Shown: positions 45,414 through 56,188, counted from the first letter of the stretch. The stretch: DNA of 64,000 nucleotides from Bacteroides luti (GCF_900128905.1 NZ_FQTV01000014.1:1-64000), one strand, 5' to 3'. Notes: a model not told the origin generated them from the sequence alone. Program-made: numbers and translations.

Positions 45414-46529
45414 ATGGCAGAATATAACAATACAATATTAGATAAACTTGAAGGTTTGGTGAGCCGCTTCGAAGAAATATCGACTCTTATTACCGACCCT
45501 GATGTAATTTCAGATATGAAGCGTTACGTGAAACTAACCAAGGAATACAAAGAATTGGAAAATATCATGAACGCCCGCAAAGAGTATATACAAATGCTCG
45601 ATGGAGTTGAGGAAGCCAAAGTAATTCTGGATACTGAACAAGATCAGGAAATGCGTGAAATGGCAAGAGAAGAATTAAATGCCTGCCAATCCCGCATTCC
45701 GGAACTGGAAGAGGAAATAAAACTCCTCCTTGTTCCTGCCGATCCTCAGGATGGAAAGAATGCAATTGTTGAAATCCGTGGTGGAACAGGTGGCGATGAA
45801 GCTGCCATTTTTGCCGGAGATTTATTCCGCATGTATGTAAAATACTGTGAAGCTAAAGGATGGAAAGTTGAGGTAACAAGTACAAGTGAAGGAACATCCG
45901 GAGGATTCAAGGAAGTTGTCTTTACCGTAAGCGGTGAAAACGTATACGGAACTTTGAAATATGAATCGGGCGTACACCGTGTGCAGAGAGTTCCTGCCAC
46001 TGAAACTCAAGGGCGTGTTCATACATCAGCTTCTTCCGTAGCTGTACTTCCAGAAGCTGAAGAATTTGATGTAGAAATCAATGAAGGCGAAATTAAATGG
46101 GATACATTCCGTTCGGGTGGTGCTGGTGGTCAGAACGTAAACAAAGTAGAATCAGGTGTTCGTTTGCGTTATATCTGGAAGAATCCGAACACGGGTATTG
46201 CAGAAGAAATTCGAATAGAATGTACTGAAACCCGTGACCAACCAAAGAATAAAGAAAGAGCACTTACACGACTTCGTTCTTTCATTTACGACAAAGAACA
46301 TCAGAAATATCTGGATGATATTGCTTCCAAGCGTAAAACAATGGTTTCTACAGGTGACCGTTCGGCTAAAATTCGTACCTACAACTATCCGCAGGGGCGT
46401 ATCACCGATCACCGCATAAACTATACTATCTATAACCTTTCTGCCTTTATGGACGGAGACATTCAAGATTGCATTGACCGTCTGATTGTAGCGGAAAATG
46501 CTGAACGAATGAAAGAAAGTGAATTATAA
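45414..46529 (+). CDS. prfA: Peptide chain release factor 1
   Basis: Terminates translation at UAA and UAG. The 371-residue protein has the peptidyl-release motif [13 protein letters not shown] and the codon-recognition tripeptide PAT in [16 protein letters not shown], the RF1 form (RF2 has SPF). A short helical domain starts the protein. It follows purM by 3 bp, and its stop is 13 bp before the pyrF ATG. Confidence 0.96.
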   Translation: MAEYNNTILDKLEGLVSRFEEISTLITDPDVISDMKRYVKLTKEYKELENIMNARKEYIQMLDGVEEAKVILDTEQDQEMREMAREELNACQSRIPELEEEIKLLLVPADPQDGKNAIVEIRGGTGGDEAAIFAGDLFRMYVKYCEAKGWKVEVTSTSEGTSGGFKEVVFTVSGENVYGTLKYESGVHRVQRVPATETQGRVHTSASSVAVLPEAEEFDVEINEGEIKWDTFRSGGAGGQNVNKVESGVRLRYIWKNPNTGIAEEIRIECTETRDQPKNKERALTRLRSFIYDKEHQKYLDDIASKRKTMVSTGDRSAKIRTYNYPQGRITDHRINYTIYNLSAFMDGDIQDCIDRLIVAENAERMKESEL

Positions 46530-46542
46530 AATTGATTTTCCA

Positions 46543-47367
46543 ATGAATAAACAACAATTATTTGAAAATATAAAACGCAAAAAATCGTTCCTTTGCGTTG
46601 GTCTTGATACTGATATCAAGAAAATTCCGGCACATTTGCTGAAAGAAGAAGATCCGATCTTTGCATTCAATAAAGCAATCATTGACGCTACTGCCGATTT
46701 ATGTATCGCCTATAAACCAAACCTTGCCTTTTATGAAAGTATGGGTGTAAAAGGTTGGATAGCTTTTGAAAAGACAGTTAATTACATCAAAGAAAATTAT
46801 CCTGATCAGTTTATTATTGCCGATGCTAAACGTGGCGATATTGGTAACACCAGTGAAATGTATGCTCGTTCTTTCTTTGATGAACTAAATATTGATTCAG
46901 TAACTGTTGCTCCTTATATGGGCGAAGACAGTGTAAAACCATTCCTTATTTATCCTGAGAAATGGGTTATTCTACTTGCATTAACTTCTAATAAAGGATC
47001 ACATGATTTTCAGCTTACAGAAGATGTCAACGGAGAACGTTTGTTCGAAAAAGTTTTAAAGACTTCTCAACAATGGGCTTCTGACGAACAAATGATGTAT
47101 GTAGTTGGAGCTACTCAAGGAAAGATGTTCCTGGACATTCGTAAACATGTACCAAATCACTTCCTTCTTGTTCCGGGAGTAGGTGCTCAAGGAGGTTCAC
47201 TTGAAGAAGTGTGCAAATATGGTATGAATAAAATGTGTGGACTAATTGTAAATTCTTCACGTGGTATTATTTATGCTGATAAAACTGAAAAATTTGCAGA
47301 AGAAGCAAGAAAGTCTGCTAAAGCTGTTCAGACTGAAATGGAAGAGCAATTAAAAGCTATTCTATAA
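46543..47367 (+). CDS. pyrF: Orotidine 5'-phosphate decarboxylase
   Basis: Final step of UMP synthesis. The 274-residue protein belongs to the PyrF type 2 subfamily: [16 protein letters not shown] near the start, [19 protein letters not shown] with the catalytic Asp-Lys pair, [13 protein letters not shown] and [16 protein letters not shown] start at ATG 46543; the ATG at 46519 lies inside prfA. Part of the purM-prfA-pyrF run. Confidence 0.95.
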   Translation: MNKQQLFENIKRKKSFLCVGLDTDIKKIPAHLLKEEDPIFAFNKAIIDATADLCIAYKPNLAFYESMGVKGWIAFEKTVNYIKENYPDQFIIADAKRGDIGNTSEMYARSFFDELNIDSVTVAPYMGEDSVKPFLIYPEKWVILLALTSNKGSHDFQLTEDVNGERLFEKVLKTSQQWASDEQMMYVVGATQGKMFLDIRKHVPNHFLLVPGVGAQGGSLEEVCKYGMNKMCGLIVNSSRGIIYADKTEKFAEEARKSAKAVQTEMEEQLKAIL

Positions 47368-47375
47368 AAATACAC

Positions 47376-48602
47376 ATGACAAACGAACGAAAGATAGTCA
47401 ACGACCCGGTTTTCGGATTTATCAATATTCCGGGGGGATTATTATATAATATAATCAGCCATCCATTATTGTACAGGTTAACCCGTATAAAACAGATGGG
47501 GCTATCTTCGGTTGTTTATCCTGGTGCACAACACACTCGTTTTCAACATTCACTGGGAGCTTTTCATCTAATGAGTGAAGCTATCGCTCAACTTCGGAGC
47601 AAAGGAAACGAAATTACTCAGGAAGAATCAGATGGAGTACTGGCTGCCATTTTACTGCACGACATTGGTCACGGTCCGTTTTCGCATGTATTGGAAGATA
47701 CAATTGTAAAAGGAATCTCACATGAAGAAATATCTCTTCTTTTTATGGAGAAGATGAATAAAGAGATGAATGGGCAACTCGATCTGGCAATCAGCATCTT
47801 CAAAGACGAGTATCATAAAAAATTTCTTCATCAACTGGTAAGCGGTCAGTTAGACATGGACCGACTCGACTACTTACGACGAGACAGCTTTTATACCGGA
47901 GTTATTGAAGGAAACATAGGTTCTGCGCGAATTATAAAAATGCTCGATATAAAAGATGATCACCTGGTTGTAGAATCAAAAGGCATTTACTCAATTGAAA
48001 ACTTTCTTACCGCCAGAAGGCTAATGTACTGGCAGGTATACCTGCACAAAACATCTGTAGCCTATGAACAAATGCTGATAAATTCTCTTTTACGTGCAAA
48101 AGAATTAGCAAGTAAAGGAATAGAATTATTTGCATCTCCTGCCCTTCGTTTTTTTCTTTATAACAACATAGATTCAAAAGAATTTTATAGAAATTCAACT
48201 TGCCTTGAAAACTTCGGGCAACTTGATGATAATGATATATGGACTGCACTAAAAGTATGGAGTAATCATTCCGACAAAGTACTTTCTACATTAAGCCACG
48301 GCTTAATTAACAGGAACATCTTTAAAGTTGAGATTTCTTCAGATCCGGTTAGTGAAGAAAGAATGGAAAGTTTAGTCGATAAAATTAGCCAGTCAGTCCA
48401 AATTAACAAAGAAGAAGCTGTTTATTTAATTTCCACTTCAAGCATAGAAAAAAACATGTACGATCCTGCCGATGATAGCATTGATATTATCTATAAGGAC
48501 GGTACAATAAAGAATATAGCTGAAGCATCAGATATGCTAAACATTTCGCTGCTTTCAAAGAAAGTAAAGAAATACTACCTTTGTTATCAGCGTTTAGCTT
48601 AA
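47376..48602 (+). CDS. HD domain phosphohydrolase
   Basis: A 408-residue protein of the dGTPase/SAMHD-like branch: RFQHSLGAFHLM gives the first metal His, AILLHDIGHGPFSHVLED the HD pair and downstream His, and DRLDYLRRDSFYTGV the last Asp. Relatives hydrolyse dNTPs or other phosphorylated nucleotides. It begins 8 bp after pyrF, so it may share the transcript. Exact substrate unknown. Confidence 0.88.
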   Translation: MTNERKIVNDPVFGFINIPGGLLYNIISHPLLYRLTRIKQMGLSSVVYPGAQHTRFQHSLGAFHLMSEAIAQLRSKGNEITQEESDGVLAAILLHDIGHGPFSHVLEDTIVKGISHEEISLLFMEKMNKEMNGQLDLAISIFKDEYHKKFLHQLVSGQLDMDRLDYLRRDSFYTGVIEGNIGSARIIKMLDIKDDHLVVESKGIYSIENFLTARRLMYWQVYLHKTSVAYEQMLINSLLRAKELASKGIELFASPALRFFLYNNIDSKEFYRNSTCLENFGQLDDNDIWTALKVWSNHSDKVLSTLSHGLINRNIFKVEISSDPVSEERMESLVDKISQSVQINKEEAVYLISTSSIEKNMYDPADDSIDIIYKDGTIKNIAEASDMLNISLLSKKVKKYYLCYQRLA

Positions 48603-48741
48603 AAAAGAACTAAATATTTAGCCAACTGTACGGAAATCTAAAAAAAAAACACGAACTTTGCGCCCCAATGGTCATATACATAGGAATGTAATCTCCATTT
48701 TACAATATTGAAAAATACTAGAATCAATCAACAATAAAAAC

Positions 48742-49782
48742 ATGGAATTTTCGGCTAAGCAAATTGCAGAATTTATTCAGGGAGAAATAATCGGAGATGA
48801 GAACGCTAGTGTTCATACCTTTGCTAAAATAGAAGAAGGTGTGCCAGGAGCTATTTCATTCCTTTCTAATCCAAAATATACTCATTACATATATAGCACA
48901 CAATCAAGTATTGTATTAGTTAATAAGGACTTCACTGCCGAACATGAAATCAAGACAACTCTTATAAAAGTAGAGAATGCCTATGAAAGTTTGGCAAAAC
49001 TGCTTAACTTATATGAAATGAGCAAACCTAAAAAAGTGGGTATTGATCCACTAGCTTTCATTTCACCTACCGCTAAAATAGGTAAAGACGTATATATTGC
49101 TCCTTTTGCATGCGTAGAAGACAATGCCGAAGTAGGCGATAATACAATACTTCATCCTCACGTAACAATTGGAAGCGATGCTAAAGTGGGAAACAACTGT
49201 ATCTTATATCCACATGCAACTATCTATCATGACTGCCGTGTAGGCAATAATTGCATTTTGCATGCAGGAAGTGTAATTGGAGCTGACGGATTTGGATTCG
49301 CTCCTACTCCAGAAGGATATTCAAAAATACCTCAGATTGGTATTGTTGTTCTGGAAGATGATGTAGAAATTGGTGCTAATACCTGTGTAGACAGAGCAAC
49401 TATGGGAGCTACAATTATACATAAAGGAGTAAAACTGGACAATTTGGTTCAGATTGCTCATAATGACAAAATTGGTTCTCACACAGTAATGGCTGCTCAA
49501 GCTGGTGTTGCTGGTTCAACTCAAGTGGGAGAATGGTGTATGATTGGTGGTCAGGTTGGTCTAGCCGGACATATAAAAATTGGAGACAAGGTAGGTATGG
49601 CAGCACAATCTGGCATTGCTGGCAATATTCCATCAAACACAAACGTAATGGGAGCTCCAGCATTTGATGCAAAGAAATATTTCAAATCATCTGTTGTATT
49701 CAAGAAATTACCAGAAATGTATACTACTCTCAATAATTTAGAGAGAGAATTTAATGAACTTAAGAAACAATTAAATAAGTAA
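48742..49782 (+). CDS. lpxD: UDP-3-O-(3-hydroxyacyl)glucosamine N-acyltransferase
   Basis: Third step of lipid A synthesis, adding the N-linked hydroxyacyl chain from ACP. The 346-residue protein has an N-terminal uridine-binding domain (1-100, ending before [12 protein letters not shown]) and a left-handed hexapeptide-repeat helix (about 105-310). The catalytic His is in [13 protein letters not shown]. First gene of the lpxD-lpxC/fabZ-lpxA cluster; 3 bp precede the next gene. Confidence 0.96.
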   Translation: MEFSAKQIAEFIQGEIIGDENASVHTFAKIEEGVPGAISFLSNPKYTHYIYSTQSSIVLVNKDFTAEHEIKTTLIKVENAYESLAKLLNLYEMSKPKKVGIDPLAFISPTAKIGKDVYIAPFACVEDNAEVGDNTILHPHVTIGSDAKVGNNCILYPHATIYHDCRVGNNCILHAGSVIGADGFGFAPTPEGYSKIPQIGIVVLEDDVEIGANTCVDRATMGATIIHKGVKLDNLVQIAHNDKIGSHTVMAAQAGVAGSTQVGEWCMIGGQVGLAGHIKIGDKVGMAAQSGIAGNIPSNTNVMGAPAFDAKKYFKSSVVFKKLPEMYTTLNNLEREFNELKKQLNK

Positions 49783-49785
49783 CCA

Positions 49786-51171
49786 ATGTTGAAACAAAAA
49801 ACTCTAAAAGATAGCTTTTCACTAAGAGGAAAAGGTCTTCACACTGGACTAGATCTTACTGTAACCTTCAATCCTGCTCCGGATAATCACGGATACAAGA
49901 TTCAAAGAATTGATCTGGAAGAACAACCTATTATCGATGCAGTAGCTGATAATGTTATAGAAACTACTCGTGGCACTGTTCTTGCAAAAAACGGAGTTAA
50001 AGTTAGTACAGTAGAACATGGAATGGCTGCTCTTTATGCTGCAGGGATAGACAACTGCCTGATACAGGTTAACGGACCGGAGTTTCCAATCCTTGACGGT
50101 AGCGCAGTATCCTATGTAGAAGGAATTGAGAAAGTTGGTATTGTTGAACAAACAGCTGTTAAAGATTTCTATATTATCAAGCATAAGATTGAGTTTAAAG
50201 ATGAAGAAACTGGTTCTTCTATAATGGTTCTTCCTGATGAAGATTTCAGCTTAAATGTTCTAATATCATATGATTCTAAGATTATACCTAATCAGTATGC
50301 TACATTAGATAGTATGAACGATTTCTCAAAAGAAATTGCTGCAAGCAGAACTTTTGTTTTTGTCCGCGAAATTGAACCTTTACTTTCTGCAGGTCTTATT
50401 AAAGGAGGTGATTTAGATAACGCAATTGTAATTTACGAACGTCAGGTTTCACAAGAAAAGCTTGATGCACTGGCTGATGTTATGAAAGTGCCTCACAAAG
50501 ATGCAAATCAATTAGGATACATCAATCATAAGCCACTAGTATGGGACAATGAACCAGCTCGTCACAAATTACTCGACATCATTGGTGACTTGGCTTTAAT
50601 TGGAAAACCAATCAAAGGCCGTATCATTGCAACTCGTCCAGGACATACAATTAATAATAAGTTTGCCCGTCAGATGAGAAAAGAAATCAGAAAGCACGAA
50701 ATTCAGGCTCCTGGTTACAATTGTAATGAAGCTCCAATCATGGATGTAAACCGCATCCGCGAACTGTTGCCTCACCGTTATCCTTTCCTTTTGGTTGATA
50801 AGATTATTGAAGTAGGTCCAAACCACATTGTAGGAGTAAAGAATGTTACAGTAAACGAGCCATTCTTCCAGGGACATTTCCCACAAGAGCCTGTTATGCC
50901 GGGAGTATTGCTGGTAGAAGCTATGGCACAAACCGGAGGATTACTTGTACTGAACTCTGTAGATGAACCAGAAAGATATTCTACTTACTTTATGAAGATT
51001 GATGGAGTTAAATTCCGTCAGAAAGTAGTACCAGGAGATACACTTATCTTCAAACTGGAACTATTAGCACCAATCCGCCGTGGCATATCAACAATGAAAG
51101 GATATGTATTTGTTGGTGAAACAGTGGCTTGTGAAGCAGAATTTATGGCTCAAATAGTTAAGAACAAATAA
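49786..51171 (+). CDS. lpxC/fabZ: Bifunctional LpxC deacetylase / FabZ dehydratase
   Basis: Fusion of two early lipid A and fatty acid enzymes, a Bacteroidetes feature. The N-terminal part (about 1-300) is the zinc deacetylase Lpx[24 protein letters not shown], and [17 protein letters not shown] with the remaining ligands. The C-terminal part (about 315-461) is FabZ, with [13 protein letters not shown] and [20 protein letters not shown] holding the catalytic His and Glu. Total 461 residues. Confidence 0.97.
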   Translation: MLKQKTLKDSFSLRGKGLHTGLDLTVTFNPAPDNHGYKIQRIDLEEQPIIDAVADNVIETTRGTVLAKNGVKVSTVEHGMAALYAAGIDNCLIQVNGPEFPILDGSAVSYVEGIEKVGIVEQTAVKDFYIIKHKIEFKDEETGSSIMVLPDEDFSLNVLISYDSKIIPNQYATLDSMNDFSKEIAASRTFVFVREIEPLLSAGLIKGGDLDNAIVIYERQVSQEKLDALADVMKVPHKDANQLGYINHKPLVWDNEPARHKLLDIIGDLALIGKPIKGRIIATRPGHTINNKFARQMRKEIRKHEIQAPGYNCNEAPIMDVNRIRELLPHRYPFLLVDKIIEVGPNHIVGVKNVTVNEPFFQGHFPQEPVMPGVLLVEAMAQTGGLLVLNSVDEPERYSTYFMKIDGVKFRQKVVPGDTLIFKLELLAPIRRGISTMKGYVFVGETVACEAEFMAQIVKNK

Positions 51172-51179
51172 AATTACAA

Positions 51180-51947
51180 ATGATTAGTCCATTAGCATAT
51201 ATACATCCCGAAGCAATAATTGGAGAAAATGTAGAAATTGCACCTTTTGTTTATATTGATAAAAATGTTGTTATTGGTGATAACAACAAAATCATGTCCA
51301 ATGTAAGCATATTATACGGAGCACGCATTGGAAACGGAAATACTATTTTTCCTGGAGCAGTAATTGGTGCTGTGCCACAAGATTTAAAATTTCAGGGAGA
51401 AGAAACTACTGCAGAAATAGGCGATAACAATACTATTCGTGAGAATGTAACTGTTAACCGTGGAACTGCAGCCAAAGGAAAAACTGTTGTTGGAAGCAAT
51501 AACCTTTTAATGGAAGGAGTACACGTAGCACATGATGCTATTGTTGGCAATAGATGTATTATTGGTAATTCCACAAAAATGGCCGGCGAAATTATCATAG
51601 ACGATAATGCGATAGTCAGTGCCGCAGTATTGATGCATCAATTCTGCCGTGTAGGTAGTTATGTAATGCTTCAAGGTGGTTCACGTTTCAGCAAAGACAT
51701 ACCTCCATACATTATTGCAGGAAGAGATCCTATTGCTTATTGTGGGATTAATATTGTTGGTTTGCGTAGACATGGTTTCTCAAATGAATTAATTGAGAAT
51801 ATCCACAATGTATACCGTATTATCTACCAAAGCGGGTTGAATGTAAGTGAAGCTTTGGAGAAAGTTAAAAATGAAATTCCGTCAAGCCCGGAAATTGAAT
51901 ATATTATTGAGTTTGTTCAAAACTCAAAACGAGGAATAATAAGATAA
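51180..51947 (+). CDS. lpxA: UDP-N-acetylglucosamine acyltransferase
   Basis: First acylation of lipid A synthesis, transferring a 3-hydroxyacyl chain to UDP-GlcNAc. The 255-residue protein is a left-handed beta-helix of hexapeptide repeats (about 1-185), with catalytic His in GVHVAHDAIVGN, and a helical C terminus (RRHGFSNELIENIHNVYRII). It starts 8 bp after the lpxC/fabZ stop and closes the cluster with a terminator. Confidence 0.96.
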   Translation: MISPLAYIHPEAIIGENVEIAPFVYIDKNVVIGDNNKIMSNVSILYGARIGNGNTIFPGAVIGAVPQDLKFQGEETTAEIGDNNTIRENVTVNRGTAAKGKTVVGSNNLLMEGVHVAHDAIVGNRCIIGNSTKMAGEIIIDDNAIVSAAVLMHQFCRVGSYVMLQGGSRFSKDIPPYIIAGRDPIAYCGINIVGLRRHGFSNELIENIHNVYRIIYQSGLNVSEALEKVKNEIPSSPEIEYIIEFVQNSKRGIIR

Positions 51948-51978
51948 ACATTGCTATAGTAAGGTTTATATTCAGCAG

Positions 51979-52016
51979 AAAAGGGAAGATCATCGAATTG
52001 ATGGTTCTTCCCTTTT
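51979..52016 (+). terminator. Terminator of the lpx cluster
   Basis: AAAAGGGAAGA...TCTTCCCTTTT with an inner CATC/GATG pair, followed by ACTTTTTTT. Confidence 0.85.
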
Positions 52017-52102
52017 ACTTTTTTTATAAACGAATAGAACTTAATTATTGTACATTTTGAGATTTTTACTACTTTTACGCCATCAATAAATTAAAAAAGA
52101 AT

Positions 52103-52663
52103 ATGGTATACAGATTCACAATCATATCTGATGAAGTTGATGATTTTGTCAGAGAAATACAAATTGATTCAGAAGCAACCTTCCAGGATTTACACGAGGC
52201 TATTCTAAAATCAGTTGACTATTCAAATGATCAAATGACCTCTTTCTTTATTTGTGATGAAGATTGGGAAAAAGAAAAAGAAATCACCCTCGAAGATATG
52301 GACAACAATTCAGAGGAAGATAGCTGGGTTATGAAAGACACACTATTAAGTGATTTAATTGAAGATGAAAAACAAAAGCTGATTTATGTTTTTGATTACA
52401 TGACAGAACGTTCATTCTTCATTGAATTATCGGAAATCATCACAGGTAAAGACTTGGACAAAGCTATTTGTTCCAAGAAATCGGGTATTGCGCCTAAACA
52501 AGTCATTGATTTTGAAGATATGACAGCAACTAATACTACCATTGATTTAGACGAGAACTTCTATGGCGATGAAACTTTTGATACTGAAGACTTTGACACA
52601 GAAGGTTTCGACATAGACATTAATAGTATTGCTGATGATTCTTTTGACAAAGGGAGCTTTTAA
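52103..52663 (+). CDS. PRiA4_ORF3 / IS1096 TnpR-like family protein
   Basis: A 186-residue acidic protein. The N-terminal half has the PRiA4_ORF3 pattern: [33 protein letters not shown] and [16 protein letters not shown]. The C terminus is a run of Asp, Glu and Thr. Despite the family name no transposon is near, and the gene is fixed beside miaA. The stop overlaps the miaA start (TAATG), so it is coupled to tRNA modification; function unknown. Confidence 0.82.
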   Translation: MVYRFTIISDEVDDFVREIQIDSEATFQDLHEAILKSVDYSNDQMTSFFICDEDWEKEKEITLEDMDNNSEEDSWVMKDTLLSDLIEDEKQKLIYVFDYMTERSFFIELSEIITGKDLDKAICSKKSGIAPKQVIDFEDMTATNTTIDLDENFYGDETFDTEDFDTEGFDIDINSIADDSFDKGSF

Positions 52664-53568
52664 TGGCTAAAACCTTACTAGTTCTCATAGGGCCTACAGG
52701 TGTCGGAAAGACGGAGCTGAGTTTACGCTTGGCCGAAAAATTTGGTTCACCAATTATTTCTTCCGATTCCCGACAGCTGTATGCCGATCTTAAAATAGGA
52801 ACTGCTGCTCCTACTCCCGAGCAACTAAATAAAGTTCCACACCATTTCGTTGGCACACTTAAACTCACTGATTACTACAGTGCCGCACAATACGAAGCAG
52901 AAGTATTAAAGCTTCTGGAAAAGCTTTTCCAATCCAAAGATGTTATTGTTATGACCGGCGGATCAATGATGTATGTTGATGCCGTTTGCAAGGGTATTGA
53001 TGATATACCGACCGTAGACAAGGAAACACGCGAACTGTTGATTCACAGATATGAAACAGAAGGATTGGAACGTCTGTGCAGTGAATTAAAGCTTCTCGAC
53101 CCAGAATATTACAAGATTGTTGATCTGAAAAACCCCAAACGGGTTATTCATGCGCTGGAGATTTGCTACATGACAGGAAAGACTTATACTTCTTTCCGTA
53201 CTCGCTCTACTAGAGAAAGACCATTCCACATCATTAAAATAGGACTAACACGCGATCGGGAAGAACTTTACGAACGAATTAACCGTCGTGTAGATATTAT
53301 GATGGAAGATGGCTTGTTGGAAGAAGTAATGGCAGTTTACCCATACAAGCATCTTAACTCCCTGAATACGGTTGGCTACAAGGAGTTATTTAACTATCTC
53401 GATGGTGTTTGGGATTTACCTTTCGCTATAGAAAAAATCAAGCAAAACTCACGTATCTATTCTCGCAAACAGATGACCTGGTTCAAAAGAGATAATGATA
53501 TTACCTGGTTTCACCCTGATCAGGAAGAGGAGATAATGGATTATATTAATAAGAAGCTTAATTCTTAG
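52663..53568 (+). CDS. miaA: tRNA dimethylallyltransferase
   Basis: Adds the isopentenyl group to A37 of tRNAs that read UNN codons. The 301-residue protein has the P-loop [11 protein letters not shown], the [18 protein letters not shown] segment, a central [12 protein letters not shown] motif and the C-terminal [19 protein letters not shown] RNA-binding stretch. TAATG overlap with the preceding gene. Confidence 0.96.
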   Translation: MAKTLLVLIGPTGVGKTELSLRLAEKFGSPIISSDSRQLYADLKIGTAAPTPEQLNKVPHHFVGTLKLTDYYSAAQYEAEVLKLLEKLFQSKDVIVMTGGSMMYVDAVCKGIDDIPTVDKETRELLIHRYETEGLERLCSELKLLDPEYYKIVDLKNPKRVIHALEICYMTGKTYTSFRTRSTRERPFHIIKIGLTRDREELYERINRRVDIMMEDGLLEEVMAVYPYKHLNSLNTVGYKELFNYLDGVWDLPFAIEKIKQNSRIYSRKQMTWFKRDNDITWFHPDQEEEIMDYINKKLNS

Positions 53569-53577
53569 CTGATAACA

Positions 53578-54102
53578 TTATCTATATCTCCTGGCCAGAA
53601 TATTATAAATAACCGCAGAAAGTAATAGTAGTGCCACGATAATTACCATCAGAATTTCAAATCCTCCATTTCCAATTGAAAGAAAGAAATCGGAAAGACT
53701 GAATAACATATTAACAAGCAACATGCCAACCAAAACATTCACAACCCGAAGGTAACGGGCTATCAAGGCATATTGAATAAGCATATTTTGCTCAGTTATC
53801 TGCACAGGAAAACGAGACATCCTTGAAGGGAAGAATGATCTGTATCCGGTTAAAGCCATAACAAATGTTGCTATTCCAGCCAGAACAAGCAACGTATCTT
53901 TGCTTCCTATCCTGTCAGCTTTTCCATAAATATTAATATGAGTAGGAATTACATCGGGGGCCTTATTATATAAAATAAAAGCAACCACCCATATTCCCAA
54001 TAAAAGAAGCACGGCCATTGCCTCAAGAATCTTATCACCGAAAGTTCGTGGGACACTAACTTCAGGCAACTTTTGCCTTCTAACTGAAAAGAATTTAATC
54101 AT
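53578..54102 (-). CDS. DUF1648 membrane protein
   Basis: A 174-residue protein with four hydrophobic segments (about 25-50, 66-86, 110-135, 145-168). The loop after the first, APDVIPTHINIYGKADRIG, is the DUF1648 signature seen in SdpI-like immunity proteins. Start at ATG 54102; a TTG at 54132 is closer to the terminator and less likely. A regulatory or immunity role is not shown here. Confidence 0.8.
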   Translation of the reverse strand: MIKFFSVRRQKLPEVSVPRTFGDKILEAMAVLLLLGIWVVAFILYNKAPDVIPTHINIYGKADRIGSKDTLLVLAGIATFVMALTGYRSFFPSRMSRFPVQITEQNMLIQYALIARYLRVVNVLVGMLLVNMLFSLSDFFLSIGNGGFEILMVIIVALLLLSAVIYNILARRYR

Positions 54103-54141
54103 AAAACTGCTTTTCTTACTAGAACAATCCAATAAATAAAT

Positions 54142-54169
54142 AATAAGGCAAATGAATAAATGCCTTATT
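54142..54169 (-). terminator. Terminator between SPFH and DUF1648 genes
   Basis: AATAAGGCA pairs perfectly with TGCCTTATT around a 10-base loop; a T-rich stretch follows on the minus strand. Confidence 0.6.
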
Positions 54170-54176
54170 TACCTTA

Positions 54177-54239
54177 TTAACGAGTCAATATAAATATTAA
54201 ATTGACAACGAATGCTACTATACCGACAACAATAATCAT
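54177..54239 (-). CDS. Possible 20-residue hydrophobic peptide
   Basis: ATG with an AAAGG sequence just upstream opens a frame of 20 codons, MIIVVGIVAFVVNLIFILTR, one membrane helix followed by a basic end. It lies between the SPFH gene and the terminator at 54142, so it would be cotranscribed with SPFH. Too short to prove by sequence alone. Confidence 0.35.
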   Translation of the reverse strand: MIIVVGIVAFVVNLIFILTR

Positions 54240-54270
54240 ACCTTTAGTCTTTATTTAAATTTAAAATTAG

Positions 54271-55233
54271 TTAGTTATTTGGAGTTCCGGCATTTACAAC
54301 CGGCTGAGCAGCCTCATCGGCACAAAGAACAACCAGAAGATTGCTCACCATTGCTGCTTTTTTCTCTTCGTTCAGTTCTACAATCTTTTCATCAGAAAGC
54401 TTTGTCAGAGCCATTTTCACCATAGATACAGCACCTTCTACAATCTTTTCTCGAGCAGAAATAATAGCAGAGGCCTGCTGACGGCGAAGCATCACTGCTG
54501 CAATCTCAGGCGCATACGCCAGATAATTAAGTCTTGCTTCAACAACCTCAATCCCAGCCATTGCCAGGCGCTCATTCAATTTCTGTTCGAGCTGATTATT
54601 AACCTCTTCCCCACCCGAGCGAAGAGTAAGTCCGCTAGTTTCTCCTTCATTATCATCATAAGCATACTGTCCGGCCACCTGGCGCAAAGCAGCATCGCTC
54701 TGTATTTTAACAAAATTCTCGAATGCAGTCATACGTCCGGCTACAGAATTTCCTAGACTGACAGCCGCATTAGGAGAAGTTGCCCCAGCCTCTGCCAATG
54801 TCTGAGAATCAATCTCGAACATAGCTTTATATGTATCCTTAAGCTTCCATACCAAAACCAATCCAATCATTATCGGATTACCGGTTTTATCATTTACTTT
54901 AATAGGCTTCACATCAAGATTCCGGGCACGTAATGAAAGTTTCTTTTTATCAAGAAAAGGATTTACCCAAAAAAAGCCGGTTTCTTTGAACGTTCCTTTG
55001 TATTTTCCAAAAAAGACCATGGCCCGTGCCTGATTTGGTTCCAATTGCATGAAACCTGCCAAAATAAAGAAACAGGAAATTATTCCTATCACTCCTAAAA
55101 TAATTCCTAAAGTTCCTAATACGTCATAATAGATAAACATTGCCACACTTACAAATATCAAACAGATATTAAGAAATAGCATCATAAATCCATTCATTTT
55201 AAATCCTTTGAAATCAAATTCAGCAGTTTCCAT
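54271..55233 (-). CDS. SPFH/Band 7 domain protein
   Basis: A 320-residue protein with two N-terminal membrane segments (about 13-32 and 37-58) and a Band 7 domain (from [15 protein letters not shown]). The helical end includes [21 protein letters not shown], the stomatin/flotillin-like coil. SPFH proteins form oligomeric rings in membrane microdomains; target unknown. Confidence 0.88.
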   Translation of the reverse strand: METAEFDFKGFKMNGFMMLFLNICLIFVSVAMFIYYDVLGTLGIILGVIGIISCFFILAGFMQLEPNQARAMVFFGKYKGTFKETGFFWVNPFLDKKKLSLRARNLDVKPIKVNDKTGNPIMIGLVLVWKLKDTYKAMFEIDSQTLAEAGATSPNAAVSLGNSVAGRMTAFENFVKIQSDAALRQVAGQYAYDDNEGETSGLTLRSGGEEVNNQLEQKLNERLAMAGIEVVEARLNYLAYAPEIAAVMLRRQQASAIISAREKIVEGAVSMVKMALTKLSDEKIVELNEEKKAAMVSNLLVVLCADEAAQPVVNAGTPNN

Positions 55234-55401
55234 GATATTTTCTTTTTTTTTAATTTTTCATTTCACAAATATTGTTGATAATTTTTAAGATAAACAAATG
55301 TTTTGTGATAATTTATTAAGGTACTTAACATCATTTATCAATTAAGCTTGATAATTTATTCAGTATATATTTTATCTTTATTTTAGAGCTTTTTTAAAAT
55401 A

Positions 55402-55455
55402 GGTGTAGACCTTAATAGCACATAGTCTACTCTTTATATTATTATAGTCTACACC
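55402..55455. repeat. 20/22-bp ladder of GTGTAGAC words (array E)
   Basis: GTAGAC at 55405, then its complement GTCTAC at 55425 and 55447. The outer copies extend to GGTGTAGACC-like and AGTCTACACC, so the end copies form an inverted repeat. It lies in the 372-bp gap between the outer-membrane protein terminator and the SPFH gene; the rest of the gap is AT-rich with nothing else I can support. Confidence 0.5.
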
Positions 55456-55551
55456 TTATTATAAACATATAGTTAATAAATTAATTAGCTTTCGGGAATA
55501 AATAATTAAGTTATGCTGAAAGTCTTTTTTAAAAACATCCAATTACAAAAA

Positions 55552-55586
55552 AAGAGCCTTATTTCTAAAAATGAAATAAGGCTCTT
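55552..55586 (-). terminator. Terminator of the outer-membrane protein gene
   Basis: AAGAGCCTTATTTC pairs perfectly with GAAATAAGGCTCTT around a 7-base loop; seven T follow on the minus strand. Confidence 0.9.
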
Positions 55587-55605
55587 CGCTGAAAAAATAA
55601 ATTTA

Positions 55606-56103
55606 TTACAGTTTAATAGTAAGACCTATTTTACCTCCGCTAAATTCATTGCCGCCACCAACTTCAAGATTAATACCAACCTTATTGTTGAAGTAATAAC
55701 GACCGCCGATCTGTGCTCCAAGACCTAATCCCGAGGTGTGATCTCCATGGTAACCATCTGGTGCATTCCAAACGTAAAACCCAACATTTAGTCCTGCATA
55801 AAAATCCCAGTTTCTTGGAATATTAAGAATGCTATTAAAGTGATAATTACCATTACCCGAAATACCCCATGAGTCTAGATGGTAATCGTAATAATCATGA
55901 TCATTATAACCGCGGTAAGATAATTCTCCACCTAGAGTAATATCTGGGTGAACAGCGTGGTCGAAACCTACATATACTGGCAAACCGTAGTCTGACAATC
56001 CAAGACCGACATTAAGTTGAGTCTGTCCTACACGAAGAGGACTCTGTGCATACCCCATTGAGACTAAAAACATTAGTCCTAATGATAAAAATAGTTTTCT
56101 CAT
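55606..56103 (-). CDS. Small outer-membrane beta-barrel protein
   Basis: A 165-residue protein with signal peptide MRKLFLSLGLMFLVSMGYAQ and about eight amphipathic beta strands with glycine and aromatic residues at turns (YVGFDH, GGELSYRGY, DFYAGLNVGFYVW). It ends in a strand with a terminal hydrophobic residue, GKIGLTIKL, as outer-membrane barrels do. No enzymatic motif. Own promoter and a strong terminator. Confidence 0.8.
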   Translation of the reverse strand: MRKLFLSLGLMFLVSMGYAQSPLRVGQTQLNVGLGLSDYGLPVYVGFDHAVHPDITLGGELSYRGYNDHDYYDYHLDSWGISGNGNYHFNSILNIPRNWDFYAGLNVGFYVWNAPDGYHGDHTSGLGLGAQIGGRYYFNNKVGINLEVGGGNEFSGGKIGLTIKL

Positions 56104-56188
56104 TTTTTTAATCGTTTAGTTTTTAATACAAAAAAATATAAGTGTCTGCGAATTTAGTTTAGCTTTCATTTTAATAATGAAATTTATG

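Noticed and set aside
52069..52078. Promoter TACTTTTA before the PRiA4_ORF3-like gene
   Set aside because: The last consensus base is missing and no -33 element is at the right distance; left out as a feature.
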